NCBI GenBank assembly: GCA_905193225.1
Contig: CAJJNV010000013.1
Coordinates: forward strand, 1 to 52,440
Origin: an uncultured Oscillospiraceae bacterium
Lineage (GTDB): Bacteria > Bacillota > Clostridia > Oscillospirales > Acutalibacteraceae
Direction: 5' to 3'
DNA: 52,440 nucleotides
Both the position numbers and the translations under genes were made by a program. Positions within the stretch are counted from its first letter, which is position 1. Each line of letters starts with the position of its first letter. The notes beneath the pieces were generated by a model. That model was not told the origin of the DNA, did not search any database, and saw nothing but the letters and a program-made list of their open reading frames with translations. Shown here piece by piece: positions 1 through 8,091 of this stretch.

Positions 1-594
1 TCTGTTGCTTAACCATAGCGTACATATCCGAACACGCCTGAAACGGCCTATCAATGGTGCTTTTCGGATTGTCGTCGTCCAGTAGCGATAAGCCTTATGA
101 ACTCCTCCGCACCGAAAATCCCTCATTACTACACTCATTTCAGGTCGAAGAATTTTGTCGGTAAGAAAAATGCTCAGATACAAGGCAAAAGCGCAGTTCA
201 TCCTATCGGATTAACGAGCATTTTAACGCAGTATATGGGGATTTTTCTCCGCCAAAATCGCGTTCGTATGTGTGTGCTATGGTTAACCTTTAAGTTTAAA
301 CTCTGTAAGCCTTTGTCCGATCCTGCCCGTTTCTTATTATGGCCGAGGTGCCCGGCGCGCGGTCTCACATTTTTCCACAAAAAACTCCGCCAAAAAAACG
401 CAAAAAAATAACAGGTTGGGAAAAAGGTGCTTTGCGATAAAGCGGTTTTTCTCAACCTGTTTTAAATCTGATTGATGGGATGCCGTACCTTCCGATTTTG
501 TCGGTTGGTTCAGCCTGTCGGTCGGGTTATAAAGATACGCGGGTTTCCGGCGGTCTGTCGGTTTTCCGTTCGCCTGCCATCTGTTGCTTAATGC
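1..594. other. Non-coding stretch downstream of rny
   Basis: I see no convincing gene here. An open frame on the plus strand at 97-411 has no ribosome binding site and a composition unlike a protein. The stretch holds a long hairpin at 410-461, listed separately, and two copies of the short repeat TCTGTTGCTTA (at 1 and 580). The window edge cuts whatever lies to the left. Confidence 0.6.
402..461 (-). terminator. Probable rny terminator
   Basis: A long inverted repeat pairs 410-425 with 446-461 (AACAGGTTG against CAACCTGTT, extended by an A/T stem). Read on the minus strand it is followed by a T-rich run at 402-409, as expected for a Rho-independent terminator. It lies about 130 bases after the rny stop. 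Confidence 0.65.
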
Positions 595-2148
595 TTATTT
601 TGCATAATCAACGGCGCGGCTTTCGCGGATGACGTTTACCTTAACCTGACCGGGATAGTCAAGCTCATTTTCGATCTTTTTGACGATATCCCTGGCCGTA
701 ATGACCATCTGATCGTCGGATATGACCTCTGGCTTGACCATTATGCGCACCTCGCGGCCGGCCTGAATGGCGTAGGAGGATTCAACCCCGCTAAAGGAAT
801 TGGCGATCTCCTCGAGCTTTTCGAGACGCTTGATGTAGTTCTCAATATTCTCTCTTCTGGCGCCGGGACGGGCTGCCGAAATGGCGTCGGCCGCCTGAAC
901 CAGGCAGGCAATGACCGTTTTGGCTTCAACATCGCCGTGGTGGGCGTGTATTGCGTGTACCACCGCTTCGCTTTCGCGGTATCTCTTGGCCACTTCAACG
1001 CCCAGCTGAATGTGGGAGCCTTCCATCTCGTGATCAAGGGCCTTACCGATGTCGTGGAGAAGTCCTGCGCGGCGGGCAAGGGTTTCATCCTCGCCAAGCT
1101 CTGCCGCAAGCAGTCCGGCAAGATATGCAACCTCAAGGGAGTGGTTAAGCACATTTTGACCGTAGCTTGTGCGGTAGTGCAGCTTTCCGAGCAGCTTGAC
1201 AAGCTCGGGATGTATGTTGTGTATTCCCACCTCGAGGATGGCGCGCTCGCCTTCCTTTTTGATGGTGTGTTCAACCTCCCGCTTTGCCTTTTCGACCATA
1301 TCCTCAATGCGGGCGGGGTGAATTCGTCCGTCGGCAATGAGCTTTTCAAGGGTCAGTCTTGCGATCTCGCGGCGCACCGGTTCAAAGCAGGAAAGTGTTA
1401 TGGCCTCGGGAGTGTCGTCGATAATGAGGTCAACGCCGGTGGCGGTTTCGATTGCACGGATATTTCGTCCTTCGCGGCCGATTATGCGGCCTTTCATATC
1501 ATCGTTGGGCAGCGGAACCACCGAAACGGTCGCCTCGGAGGAATGGTCGGCTGCACAGCGTTGTATGCACTGGGATAAAATGTGACGGCTCTTTTCGTCC
1601 GCCTCTTCTTTGAGCTTTTGCTCGTAGTTACGGATGAGCACGGCCTTGTCGTGGTCAAGCTCGCCCTCAAGATTTTTAAGCAGGTAATCCTTAGCCTGCT
1701 CGGTGGTCAGTCCGGAAATGCGTTCGAGCATTTCAAACTGGCGTTTTTTAAGTTCCTCGGCCTCGTTCATACGGTTTTCAATTTCCTTCTGACGGGCGCG
1801 TAGAGCCTCCTCTTTCTTCTCGATGTTGTCGGTTTTCTTATCGAGAGATTCTTCCTTTTGCTGGAGCCTGCGCTCCTGGCGCTGCAGCTCGCTGCGGCGC
1901 TCGCGGTTTTCCTTTTCGGATTCGGTTCGCAAACGATGAATTTCATCCTTTGCCTCAAGAATGGTTTCCTTCTTTTTTGCTTCGGCGTTTTTGAGAGCGT
2001 CGTTAAGTATCCGCTTGGACTCTTCCTCGGCGGAACCCAAGATACCCTCGGCTTTTTTCTTGCGGTGACTTATTCCGGCAAAAAAACATACAATGCCGAG
2101 CACAAGTCCGCCGACCGCAAAGCCGATCAATAGCGATACAATGTCCAT
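595..2148 (-). CDS. rny: Ribonuclease Y
   Basis: Membrane-anchored endoribonuclease that starts mRNA decay in Firmicutes. The 517-residue product has the full family order: one N-terminal membrane helix (about residues 5-25), a long charged coiled coil (about 30-190), a KH RNA-binding domain with the GxxG loop IGREGRN (223-229), and an HD hydrolase domain with the metal pair HD at 365-366 in LLHDIGKA. AGGAGG sits just upstream of the ATG. A good minus-strand promoter lies at 2311-2339 and a terminator at 402-461, so it is probably monocistronic. Length and motifs match the family closely. Nothing looks degraded. Confidence 0.97.
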   Translation of the reverse strand: MDIVSLLIGFAVGGLVLGIVCFFAGISHRKKKAEGILGSAEEESKRILNDALKNAEAKKKETILEAKDEIHRLRTESEKENRERRSELQRQERRLQQKEESLDKKTDNIEKKEEALRARQKEIENRMNEAEELKKRQFEMLERISGLTTEQAKDYLLKNLEGELDHDKAVLIRNYEQKLKEEADEKSRHILSQCIQRCAADHSSEATVSVVPLPNDDMKGRIIGREGRNIRAIETATGVDLIIDDTPEAITLSCFEPVRREIARLTLEKLIADGRIHPARIEDMVEKAKREVEHTIKKEGERAILEVGIHNIHPELVKLLGKLHYRTSYGQNVLNHSLEVAYLAGLLAAELGEDETLARRAGLLHDIGKALDHEMEGSHIQLGVEVAKRYRESEAVVHAIHAHHGDVEAKTVIACLVQAADAISAARPGARRENIENYIKRLEKLEEIANSFSGVESSYAIQAGREVRIMVKPEVISDDQMVITARDIVKKIENELDYPGQVKVNVIRESRAVDYAK

Positions 2149-2310
2149 GGGTTTTTAACCTCCTATATATTAACCGCAATTTTTTCGGCAAAATTCGTCA
2201 AGATGTTTACGCCGTAAACGGGCCTGCGGTCGATGCCCGGTCAAATGGGTGCTGCGACAGAAGGGAGTATCGCCTGAACACAATTCCCGACACTACCGCA
2301 ACATACATAT

Positions 2311-2339
2311 ATAATAATATAAAAAACAGAAAAAGTCAA
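2311..2339 (-). promoter_or_regulatory. rny promoter
   Basis: On the minus strand TTGACT (2339-2334) and TATTAT (2316-2311) are separated by 17 bases. It is back to back with a plus-strand promoter at 2371-2399. The two -35 boxes lie in the arms of an inverted repeat (AAAAAGTCAAGG and its complement). Confidence 0.65.
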
Positions 2340-2370
2340 GGAGAACAGCGGCAAATCGCACAAATTACCC

Positions 2371-2399
2371 TTGACTTTTTTATAGAAGTGTTATAAAAT
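2371..2399 (+). promoter_or_regulatory. Promoter of an unexplained short transcript
   Basis: TTGACT (2371-2376), 17 bases, TAAAAT (2394-2399). It points away from rny into 2406-2640, where no annotated gene fits. The same inverted repeat could instead be read as a hairpin followed by Ts, so a terminator is the alternative reading. Confidence 0.55.
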
Positions 2400-2405
2400 T
2401 TTGAT

Positions 2406-2640
2406 TTTTTTGGTGTATATATGCTTTAAGGCTTTTAGAATTGCTCTTTGACGGAGGATTTTTATTGAAAGAAGCCTTACTACCCTTAAGTCAAAACTAC
2501 GTTTTGCCGGCTCCTTATGCCCCGGCGCCACGGCCGGGTGGAGACTTTCAGTCTTGTTGCATTGACAAAAGCCCCACAGGTTTCGTTAAAGCCGTTAGTT
2601 GTGTGAATTGACAAATTGACATAGATGATATGGCTTAATT
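2406..2640 (+). ncRNA. Candidate structured small RNA
   Basis: Expected transcript from the promoter at 2371-2399. Several helices can be drawn: TAAGGCTT (2427-2434) with AAGCCTTA (2472-2479), the hairpin AAAACTACGTTTT, a CCCGGC/GCCGGG hairpin, and an AAGTC/GACTT closing stem. It matches no RNA family I can name; 6S RNA was considered and could not be supported. It may instead be the mRNA of the small frame listed next. Confidence 0.35.
2465..2611 (+). CDS. Possible 48-residue small protein
   Basis: A TTG-initiated frame with GGAGGA at 2453-2458, six bases upstream of the start, and a near-consensus promoter 60 bases further up. The predicted peptide begins MKEALLPLSQNYVLPAPY, is rich in proline and alanine, and has a CC pair and one further Cys near the end. 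I recognise no family. The start codon sits in the loop of a possible hairpin (2427-2479), which could expose or hide it. The frame could be incidental to a structured RNA. Comparing its reading frame in related genomes would settle which is right. Confidence 0.35.
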   Translation: MKEALLPLSQNYVLPAPYAPAPRPGGDFQSCCIDKSPTGFVKAVSCVN

Positions 2641-2669
2641 AAGGCCGTTTCTTTTGCTCTGCTAAGATG

Positions 2670-3959
2670 TTATCTTACTATTTCGCCGAAAGCACCTTCA
2701 TCGGTACTTTCGGTTATTTTAACCGGCAAAATCTCGCCTTTAAGGCCGTTTTCGGCCTTTACCTTAACAGGGGTGTAATTCTCGGTGTATCCTTCAAAAA
2801 ATCCGTCCTTTTGCTGCTCGAAAAGCACATTTTCGATTCTTCCGACCTGGGCGGCGAAAAAGTCTTTCGCACACTTTTCCGCAACCTTTGAAAGGGCCTT
2901 GCTTCGGGCGGTTTTCACCTGCTCATCCACCTGATTTTCCATTTGGGCGGCGGGGGTGCCCTCCCTTCTCGAATAGCAGAAGATGTGCACCTTTGAAAAT
3001 CCTATTTCCTTTACAAAATCCAGTGTCTCGTTAAATTCTTCCTCGGTTTCTCCGGGAAAGCCGGTCATAATGTCGGTGGTTACTGAACAGTTTTCAAAGC
3101 GGGCGCGTATGTCGGAAATTATGCGTCGGTAGAGGGCGGTGTCGTATTTGCGGTTCATCCGTTTGAGCACGCCGTCGCTGCCCGATTGGAGCGAAAGATG
3201 AAACTGGCCGCACAGCTTTTTGACCGATTTAAGGCCGTCCAGCACCTCGGGGGTAAGCTGATCGGGCTCGAGGGAGCCCAGTCTTAACCGCTCGATACCC
3301 TCAACGTCGGCCGCCTTTACCCCGTCGGGAAGGGTCAGGCCGATGTCGCTTCCGTAGGCCGAAAGGTTTATTCCGGCAATAACCGCCTCTTTATATCCTG
3401 CCGCCGCAAAAGCGGTCAGCTCTTCTGCTATGCGCTCGGGAGGTTTTGAACGCACCCTGCCCCTTGCATAGGGTACGATGCAGTAGCTGCAAAAGCGGTT
3501 GCATCCGTCCTCGATTTTTACAAAGGCTCTCGTTCTTCCCTCAAAGCTGTGGGAGCTTAGGGGAGATATCTTTTCGTGAGGTCGGTGGGGTTTGCTTTCA
3601 ACGATTTTGTCCCGATGCGCCATAAATTTTTTAACAAGGGCGGGAAGCTCGGAATTTAGGGCGTTTCCGATGATTATGTCGGCGTCGGTCAGGGTTTTGG
3701 CCTTTTCGGGACGGGCCTGGGGCATACATCCGGTGACGGCTATAACGGCGGCGGGATACTGCCGGCGCATTTTTCTTACCGTCTGGCGGGTTTTTCGGTC
3801 GCTTTCGGCCGTTACGGTGCAGGAATTTACCACGACGATGTCGGGAATGTCCTCCCCCTCGTTTACCGAAAGTATGTCGTCACAGGCAAAAAGCTCCCGC
3901 AGCGTCTCGGTGTCGTACCGATTGACCTTGCAGCCCAGGGTTTTAAAAAGCACCTTCAT
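2670..3959 (-). CDS. mtaB: tRNA t6A37 methylthiotransferase MtaB
   Basis: Radical-SAM enzyme that adds a methylthio group to t6A at position 37 of ANN-decoding tRNAs. The 429-residue product has the N-terminal UPF0004 domain with three cluster cysteines (C10, C47, C78), the radical-SAM motif CNRFCSYC (C153, C157, C160) and a C-terminal TRAM-like segment. The opening MKVLFKTLGCKVN is typical of MtaB rather than MiaB or RimO. The ATG overlaps the yhbY stop by four bases (ATGA), so the genes are translationally coupled. It is the last gene of the operon DUF6062-rdgB-yhbY-mtaB. Confidence 0.94.
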   Translation of the reverse strand: MKVLFKTLGCKVNRYDTETLRELFACDDILSVNEGEDIPDIVVVNSCTVTAESDRKTRQTVRKMRRQYPAAVIAVTGCMPQARPEKAKTLTDADIIIGNALNSELPALVKKFMAHRDKIVESKPHRPHEKISPLSSHSFEGRTRAFVKIEDGCNRFCSYCIVPYARGRVRSKPPERIAEELTAFAAAGYKEAVIAGINLSAYGSDIGLTLPDGVKAADVEGIERLRLGSLEPDQLTPEVLDGLKSVKKLCGQFHLSLQSGSDGVLKRMNRKYDTALYRRIISDIRARFENCSVTTDIMTGFPGETEEEFNETLDFVKEIGFSKVHIFCYSRREGTPAAQMENQVDEQVKTARSKALSKVAEKCAKDFFAAQVGRIENVLFEQQKDGFFEGYTENYTPVKVKAENGLKGEILPVKITESTDEGAFGEIVR

Positions 3960-4264
3960 CTGATTTTAAGCTCCTTTGCCGAAAGAAGCTTGGGCTCCTT
4001 TTCGTCGGGGCGGAAAAGCACAAAGCGGGAGCCGATTACCTGCACCACGTCGGCGCCTGTGGCATCGGCAAGGCTGTCGGCCGCCTCTCTGGCGGTTACG
4101 GGTGAGCTTTCCAGCACACGCATTTTTATCATTTCCCGTTTTTTAAGAGCCTCGTCGGCCTGTTTTACCGTTTGGTCGGTAATTCCGCCGTGGCCTATCT
4201 GGAAAATGGTTTCGTATTTGTTGGCAATGCCGCGCAGGGCGGCTCTTTGTTTACTTGTAAGCAT
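3956..4264 (-). CDS. yhbY: YhbY-type ribosome-associated RNA-binding protein
   Basis: A small CRS1/YhbY-domain (KH-like) protein linked to assembly of the large ribosomal subunit. I start it at the ATG giving MLTSKQRAALRGIANKYE (102 residues), preceded by GGAAAG. The longer in-frame extension upstream has no ribosome binding site and runs into rdgB. The glycine-rich loop in IFQIGHGGITD matches the family GxxG region. It is coupled to mtaB by a four-base overlap and lies 19 bases after rdgB. Confidence 0.9.
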   Translation of the reverse strand: MLTSKQRAALRGIANKYETIFQIGHGGITDQTVKQADEALKKREMIKMRVLESSPVTAREAADSLADATGADVVQVIGSRFVLFRPDEKEPKLLSAKELKIR

Positions 4265-4283
4265 TGTTATCTTTCCTTGCGTT

Positions 4284-4928
4284 TTAATTTTTTGGAGTTG
4301 TCTGCGGAGGCGCGGCGGGCTTTTGTCCGAGATAATTTTTAAGCTCGGCAAGGCATTTGTCAAGAGCCTTGCCCCTGTGGCTGACGGCGTCCTTTTGCTC
4401 GCCTGTCATTTTGCCGAAGCTTTTGCCCTCGTATAAAAAGACGGGATCATATCCAAATCCGCCATCCCCCTCTTTTTCAAAGGCAATTCTGCCAAAGGTT
4501 TCTCCCCTGACCGTAAACTGCCGTCCGTCGGGAAAAACGCAGGCGATGGCCGAAACAAATTTTGCCCCTCTGTCGGGTTCTTTTACACCGTCAAGCTCAC
4601 AAAGCAGCTTTGAAATACGCTCGTCGTCGGTGTCGGCGTATCTTGCCGAATATATGCCCGGGCGGCCTCCGAGAGCGTCGACGCACAGTCCCGAATCGTC
4701 GGCAAAGGCGGCAAGACCGCTCTGCTTGCAGGCGTATTTGGCCTTTATAAGGGCGTTTTGCTCGAAGGTTTGGCCGTTTTCAATCGCCCCTTCCATATCT
4801 ATGGAAAGCTCCTTTGCAGATACGGCGCAAAGGTCCCGGGGGCTGTCCGATTGCTCGGAAAGCCGTTTTAACATTCGGGAAAATTCCTCTACCTTGTGGG
4901 AATTTCCGGTGGCAATAACAAATTTCAT
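4284..4928 (-). CDS. rdgB: XTP/dITP diphosphatase (RdgB/HAM1)
   Basis: House-cleaning pyrophosphatase that hydrolyses dITP, ITP and XTP so that deaminated purines stay out of DNA and RNA. The start at MKFVIATGNSHKVEEF is chosen because it matches the family N-terminus and has AGGAAAGG upstream. An upstream Met would add 26 unrelated residues. Family motifs are all present: SHK, FADDSGLCVDALGG, PGIYSARY, GGFGYDPVF and SHRGKA. The product is 214 residues with a short proline-rich tail. It begins five bases after the DUF6062 gene. Confidence 0.94.
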   Translation of the reverse strand: MKFVIATGNSHKVEEFSRMLKRLSEQSDSPRDLCAVSAKELSIDMEGAIENGQTFEQNALIKAKYACKQSGLAAFADDSGLCVDALGGRPGIYSARYADTDDERISKLLCELDGVKEPDRGAKFVSAIACVFPDGRQFTVRGETFGRIAFEKEGDGGFGYDPVFLYEGKSFGKMTGEQKDAVSHRGKALDKCLAELKNYLGQKPAAPPQTTPKN

Positions 4929-4933
4929 GAGTC

Positions 4934-5596
4934 TCACCTTTCCTCGGGGTCGAAGGAGGTTAAAAACAGTACGCTGCGCTCCAGCGAATCCCGCGAATTT
5001 CCCCAATCGGCGTCTTCGCCGTTGTTGCGGTAGTCAAACATATCGCAAAAGTGCTTGACATCCTTGTGAAGCTCCTCTATGGACGAAAGGGTCAGCTTTT
5101 TGGCCGCGTCCTTGAATTCCCCTTTAAATCTGCGGCCCATTTTTTTGTCGGCCGCGGCGGTAAGCTCATAATAATGCTTTAAACAGAGTGTTTCCTGCTG
5201 TTCAAAAAGCTTGCGGAAGTCCATATCGGCCTCGTATTTTTTTATGGTGTTGGAAATGAGAGAGGCCATATTGCGTTCCACCTCGTCGCATATAAAGCAG
5301 CTGTCCTTTTCGGCCGATTTAAGGGGAGATTTAAGGTTCTTTTCCACCTCTTTTAAATGGCTTTCGAGCATAAGAGCCACCGAAAGCCGCCGCTGCTGCT
5401 TAAGTATCATTTTAAAGTGACGAAAGCAAAAGCCCTTTTGATTGGTTACCTTTCTAATCTCCGGCTCCATCATCGCTGCGCCGGTTATGTAGTCGGCCAT
5501 ACGCTTTTCGAGCATATCTCTCATTCGGCAGACGGGGCAGCCCTCTTTAGGCTCAAAAACCTCCTCAACGGGTATCGAGCAAATATCCGATCTCAT
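4934..5596 (-). CDS. DUF6062-type cysteine-rich protein
   Basis: A 220-residue soluble protein with no signal peptide or membrane segment. It has two internally similar halves carrying paired Cys/His motifs: CPVC then CFRH, and CFIC then CLKH. This suggests two metal or Fe-S sites, which is inference. The pattern fits the family known as DUF6062, common in Clostridia and without assigned function. It opens the operon with rdgB, yhbY and mtaB, which hints at a role in nucleotide or RNA quality control. GAGGTGA precedes the ATG. Confidence 0.7.
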   Translation of the reverse strand: MRSDICSIPVEEVFEPKEGCPVCRMRDMLEKRMADYITGAAMMEPEIRKVTNQKGFCFRHFKMILKQQRRLSVALMLESHLKEVEKNLKSPLKSAEKDSCFICDEVERNMASLISNTIKKYEADMDFRKLFEQQETLCLKHYYELTAAADKKMGRRFKGEFKDAAKKLTLSSIEELHKDVKHFCDMFDYRNNGEDADWGNSRDSLERSVLFLTSFDPEER

Positions 5597-5706
5597 AAGA
5601 TCACCTCGTTTTGAAGTAGGATAAAAATGTGTTAAATATATTTTTTGCTTTTAAATCGGTTGGCAGATTTTATCAAAGCAATGCGGCGGTGGCCGGTGGG
5701 TGCCTT

Positions 5707-6708
5707 TTAAAGATCACCGTCGTAAAGGGTGGCGGCAAGCACCGCCTTTATGGTGTGCATACGGTTTTCGGCCTCGGTGAAAACCACCGAACGGGGGCTT
5801 TCAAACACCTCGTCGGTGACCTCCATTTCCTCTCTGCCGAATTTTTCGCACATTTCCTTTCCGACAGAGGTGTTCTTATCGTGGTAGGAGGGCAGGCAGT
5901 GCATAAACACGCCGTCCTCGGCCGCAAGGCTCATAATTTCCGAATTGACCTGATAGGGTGCAAGATCGTTGTTTCTCTCCTGCCACACCTCTACCGGCTC
6001 GCCCATAGAGACCCATATGTCGGTGTAGATGACGTTTGCGCCTTTGGCCGCAGCCCTCGGGTCGGTCTCGAAGGTTATGCTGCCGCCGTTTTGGGCTGCA
6101 AGGGCCTTGCACTGCTCGATAAGATCTGCTTCGGGCATATACTTTTCGGGACAGCAGCCGACAAAATCCAGTCCCATTTTGGCGCAGCCCACCATCAGGG
6201 AATTGCCCATATTGTATCTGGCATCGCCCATATAGACAAATTTAATGCCCTTAAGACGGCCGAAAATCTCCTTAACGGTCAGAAAGTCGGCAAGTATCTG
6301 GGTGGGGTGAAATTCGTTTGTAAGGCCGTTCCACACGGGAACGCTTGCATAATCGGCCAGCTGTTCGACAATTTTCTGACCGTGGCCTCTGTATTCGATG
6401 CCGTCGAAAATTCCCGAAAGAACACGGGCTGTGTCGGCGATGCTTTCCTTTTTGCCGATCTGGGAGCCTGTGGGATCGAGATAGGTGGTTCTCATTCCGA
6501 GATCCCCCGCAGCCACCTCAAAGCTACACCTTGTGCGGGTGCTGGTTTTTTCAAAGATAAGGGCAATGTGCTTTCCCTTTAAAACATCGTGGGAGATGCC
6601 CTCTTTCTTTTGCTTTTTAAGCCGCGCCGCAAGGTCGATGAGATATCCGATCTCCTCTGACGAAAAATCCAGCAGCTTTAAAAAGTCTCTTCCCTTTAAA
6701 TTGTACAT
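5707..6708 (-). CDS. argF: Ornithine carbamoyltransferase
   Basis: Transfers the carbamoyl group from carbamoyl phosphate to ornithine to give citrulline. The 333-residue product carries the carbamoyl-phosphate loop STRTR (56-60), the HPTQ motif and the HCLP ornithine-binding motif. The start at MYNLKGRDFLKLLDF has AGGAAGGAT upstream; a Met 12 codons earlier lacks a site. No other arg or arc gene is adjacent, so anabolic (ArgF) or catabolic (ArcB) use cannot be decided from context. A parS site lies about 100 bases upstream of the start. Confidence 0.93.
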   Translation of the reverse strand: MYNLKGRDFLKLLDFSSEEIGYLIDLAARLKKQKKEGISHDVLKGKHIALIFEKTSTRTRCSFEVAAGDLGMRTTYLDPTGSQIGKKESIADTARVLSGIFDGIEYRGHGQKIVEQLADYASVPVWNGLTNEFHPTQILADFLTVKEIFGRLKGIKFVYMGDARYNMGNSLMVGCAKMGLDFVGCCPEKYMPEADLIEQCKALAAQNGGSITFETDPRAAAKGANVIYTDIWVSMGEPVEVWQERNNDLAPYQVNSEIMSLAAEDGVFMHCLPSYHDKNTSVGKEMCEKFGREEMEVTDEVFESPRSVVFTEAENRMHTIKAVLAATLYDGDL

Positions 6709-6809
6709 AATATCCTTCCTTTCGGGAGATTGTTTATATTTCAAAATCGGTTTTTGATGATTGCTTAACTTTTGACGGGTTTTGCGGCCGAAAAAAACGC
6801 TTTAAAAAA

Positions 6810-6825
6810 TGTTTCACGTGAAACA
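6810..6825. other. parS site 1
   Basis: TGTTTCACGTGAAACA is a perfect 16-base palindrome identical to the ParB/Spo0J centromere consensus. It lies in the intergenic space between argF and the lipoprotein gene. Its right flank (6829-6845) matches, in inverse orientation, the left flank of parS site 2. The rest of 6709-7032 holds nothing else that I can identify. Confidence 0.9.
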
Positions 6826-7032
6826 TTGATCGCCGGGACCCGCATTTTTGCTGGGCAAATCGACATTCGACCGTACACTTTTCGGCCGTTTTTGCAAATT
6901 CAAATCGGGGCTTTAACCGTCGGTTTTTATCGGCTGATTTTATTGCTGATAATTGTTTTTTTGCCGATTTAATTGCTGACCATCGGCCTTTTCGGGTTTG
7001 AAACGGTATCTGCGTAACCTTTCCGGCAGGCC

Positions 7033-7794
7033 TTAAAACTGAGAATGATAATCTTCATTGTCCTTTTTCTTTTTGATCTCCCTGCGCCTTGTGGCTATGG
7101 CAAAGACCGCCACCCCGATTATGGCAACCACCACCGCCACAATGGCAATGGTCGAGTATCTTACCCTCGCATCGGCCTGTTCCTGGGTCTCGGTGTTGGA
7201 AATGGTCTTTGTTATATATGCCGTATCGAAAATCGACCGGGCCTGAGCCTTGTCCTCATCGGTCATGCCGGGAGCGTAGTACATAACGGAATACTGCAGG
7301 CCGTTTTTGACGGTGGTCATAAATATGGTGTCGGTGGTTCTGCTGCCCGAGGAGGCAAGCTCGATGTATATGTAGTGGCCGTCCCCCTGGTCGACCTCGG
7401 TTTTGGAGGTTACCTCATAGCCGTTGCCGTTGAAGGAGGATACAAGGGTTTTGTAAACCTCCACGATTCTGTCGCTGTCGGAGGCTTTAAGCTCCCATAT
7501 GTCGATGGTGACCTCGCTGCCGAATATGGCCACGCTGCAGGTGCGCCCCTTTTCGTCCTTGGCATAATAAACGCCGCCGTCCTCATTCTTAAAGGCGGTG
7601 AGTACATCCGGATCTATGTTGTATTCCGAAAGGGCAGGATCGTCGGTCGAAAGATTGGCCATTTCAAAGACCCTCATACTTTCGGGAAAGGAAATTTTAA
7701 AGTAGCTTTCGGCGTCCTCATACTGGGTCATCCCGCAGGACGAAAGGCAAAGCAGCATCACCGCCGCCGTCAGCAGACATAAAAATCGTTTCAT
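7033..7794 (-). CDS. Lipoprotein with C-terminal membrane helix, unknown function
   Basis: A 253-residue exported protein. It begins MKRFLCLLTAAVMLLCLSSC, a lipoprotein signal with the lipobox LSSC. A globular extracytoplasmic domain (about 25-205) is followed by a second membrane helix (about 215-236) and a basic cytoplasmic tail. The globular part opens with YFKISFPESM and ends with a YYAPGM-type segment, an arrangement seen in PsbP-like exported domains; I would not assert the family. AAAGGAGC precedes the ATG. The secreted protein at 11480 has the same plan: signal, globular domain, C-terminal helix, basic tail. Confidence 0.6.
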   Translation of the reverse strand: MKRFLCLLTAAVMLLCLSSCGMTQYEDAESYFKISFPESMRVFEMANLSTDDPALSEYNIDPDVLTAFKNEDGGVYYAKDEKGRTCSVAIFGSEVTIDIWELKASDSDRIVEVYKTLVSSFNGNGYEVTSKTEVDQGDGHYIYIELASSGSRTTDTIFMTTVKNGLQYSVMYYAPGMTDEDKAQARSIFDTAYITKTISNTETQEQADARVRYSTIAIVAVVVAIIGVAVFAIATRRREIKKKKDNEDYHSQF

Positions 7795-7899
7795 TTTTTA
7801 AAGCTCCTTTCGAGTTTTAAAAGGTTTTCTTGGTTTCGTATGGATTGTGTATAGGGTCTATTGCCAATGCACAAGACGGAAAGTATTAACCAAGCCTAC

Positions 7900-8045
7900 G
7901 CGCCGAGGCCGTCAGCCAAGGCTGACCGGAGAGCGGCCTTCCTGCAAAACCGCCGCTTACAAGAAGCAGTTGGCTTTCCGCTTTTAAAAAGAAAGGCGAA
8001 ACATTGCGCTCTCCGGTCTCGGCAGAGCCGAGACGGCATCGGCGC
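7900..8045. repeat. Four-way-junction palindromic element, copy 1
   Basis: Nested inverted repeats. Outer stem: 7900-7910 with 8035-8045, one mismatch. Arm A: hairpin GTCAGCCAAGGCTGAC (7911-7926). Arm B: CGGAGAGCG (7927-7935) with CGCTCTCCG (8007-8015), enclosing 71 bases. Arm C: hairpin GTCTCGGCAGAGCCGAGAC (8016-8034). The four helices abut with no unpaired bases, so the whole folds as a perfect four-way junction. It fills most of the space between the lipoprotein and the diguanylate cyclase. Copies 3 and 4 show the same plan with compensating base changes. Confidence 0.8.
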
Positions 8046-8091
8046 CCGTGCGCCCCATAAAGCCGCCGTCAACACGCGTGTCTGAAAAACA

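Noticed and set aside
97..411. Open frame of 104 codons on the plus strand, and an overlapping one on the minus strand
   Set aside because: No ribosome binding site, basic low-quality composition, and it runs into the hairpin at 410-461.
2406..2640. 6S RNA
   Set aside because: No convincing central bubble with long closing stems could be drawn, and the strong internal hairpins do not fit.
5629..6582. Long plus-strand open frame opposite argF
   Set aside because: argF on the minus strand has all catalytic motifs and a good start; the opposite frame is a by-product of its codon use. The same applies to long frames opposite rny, ilvD, dacF, ftsH and the diguanylate cyclase.
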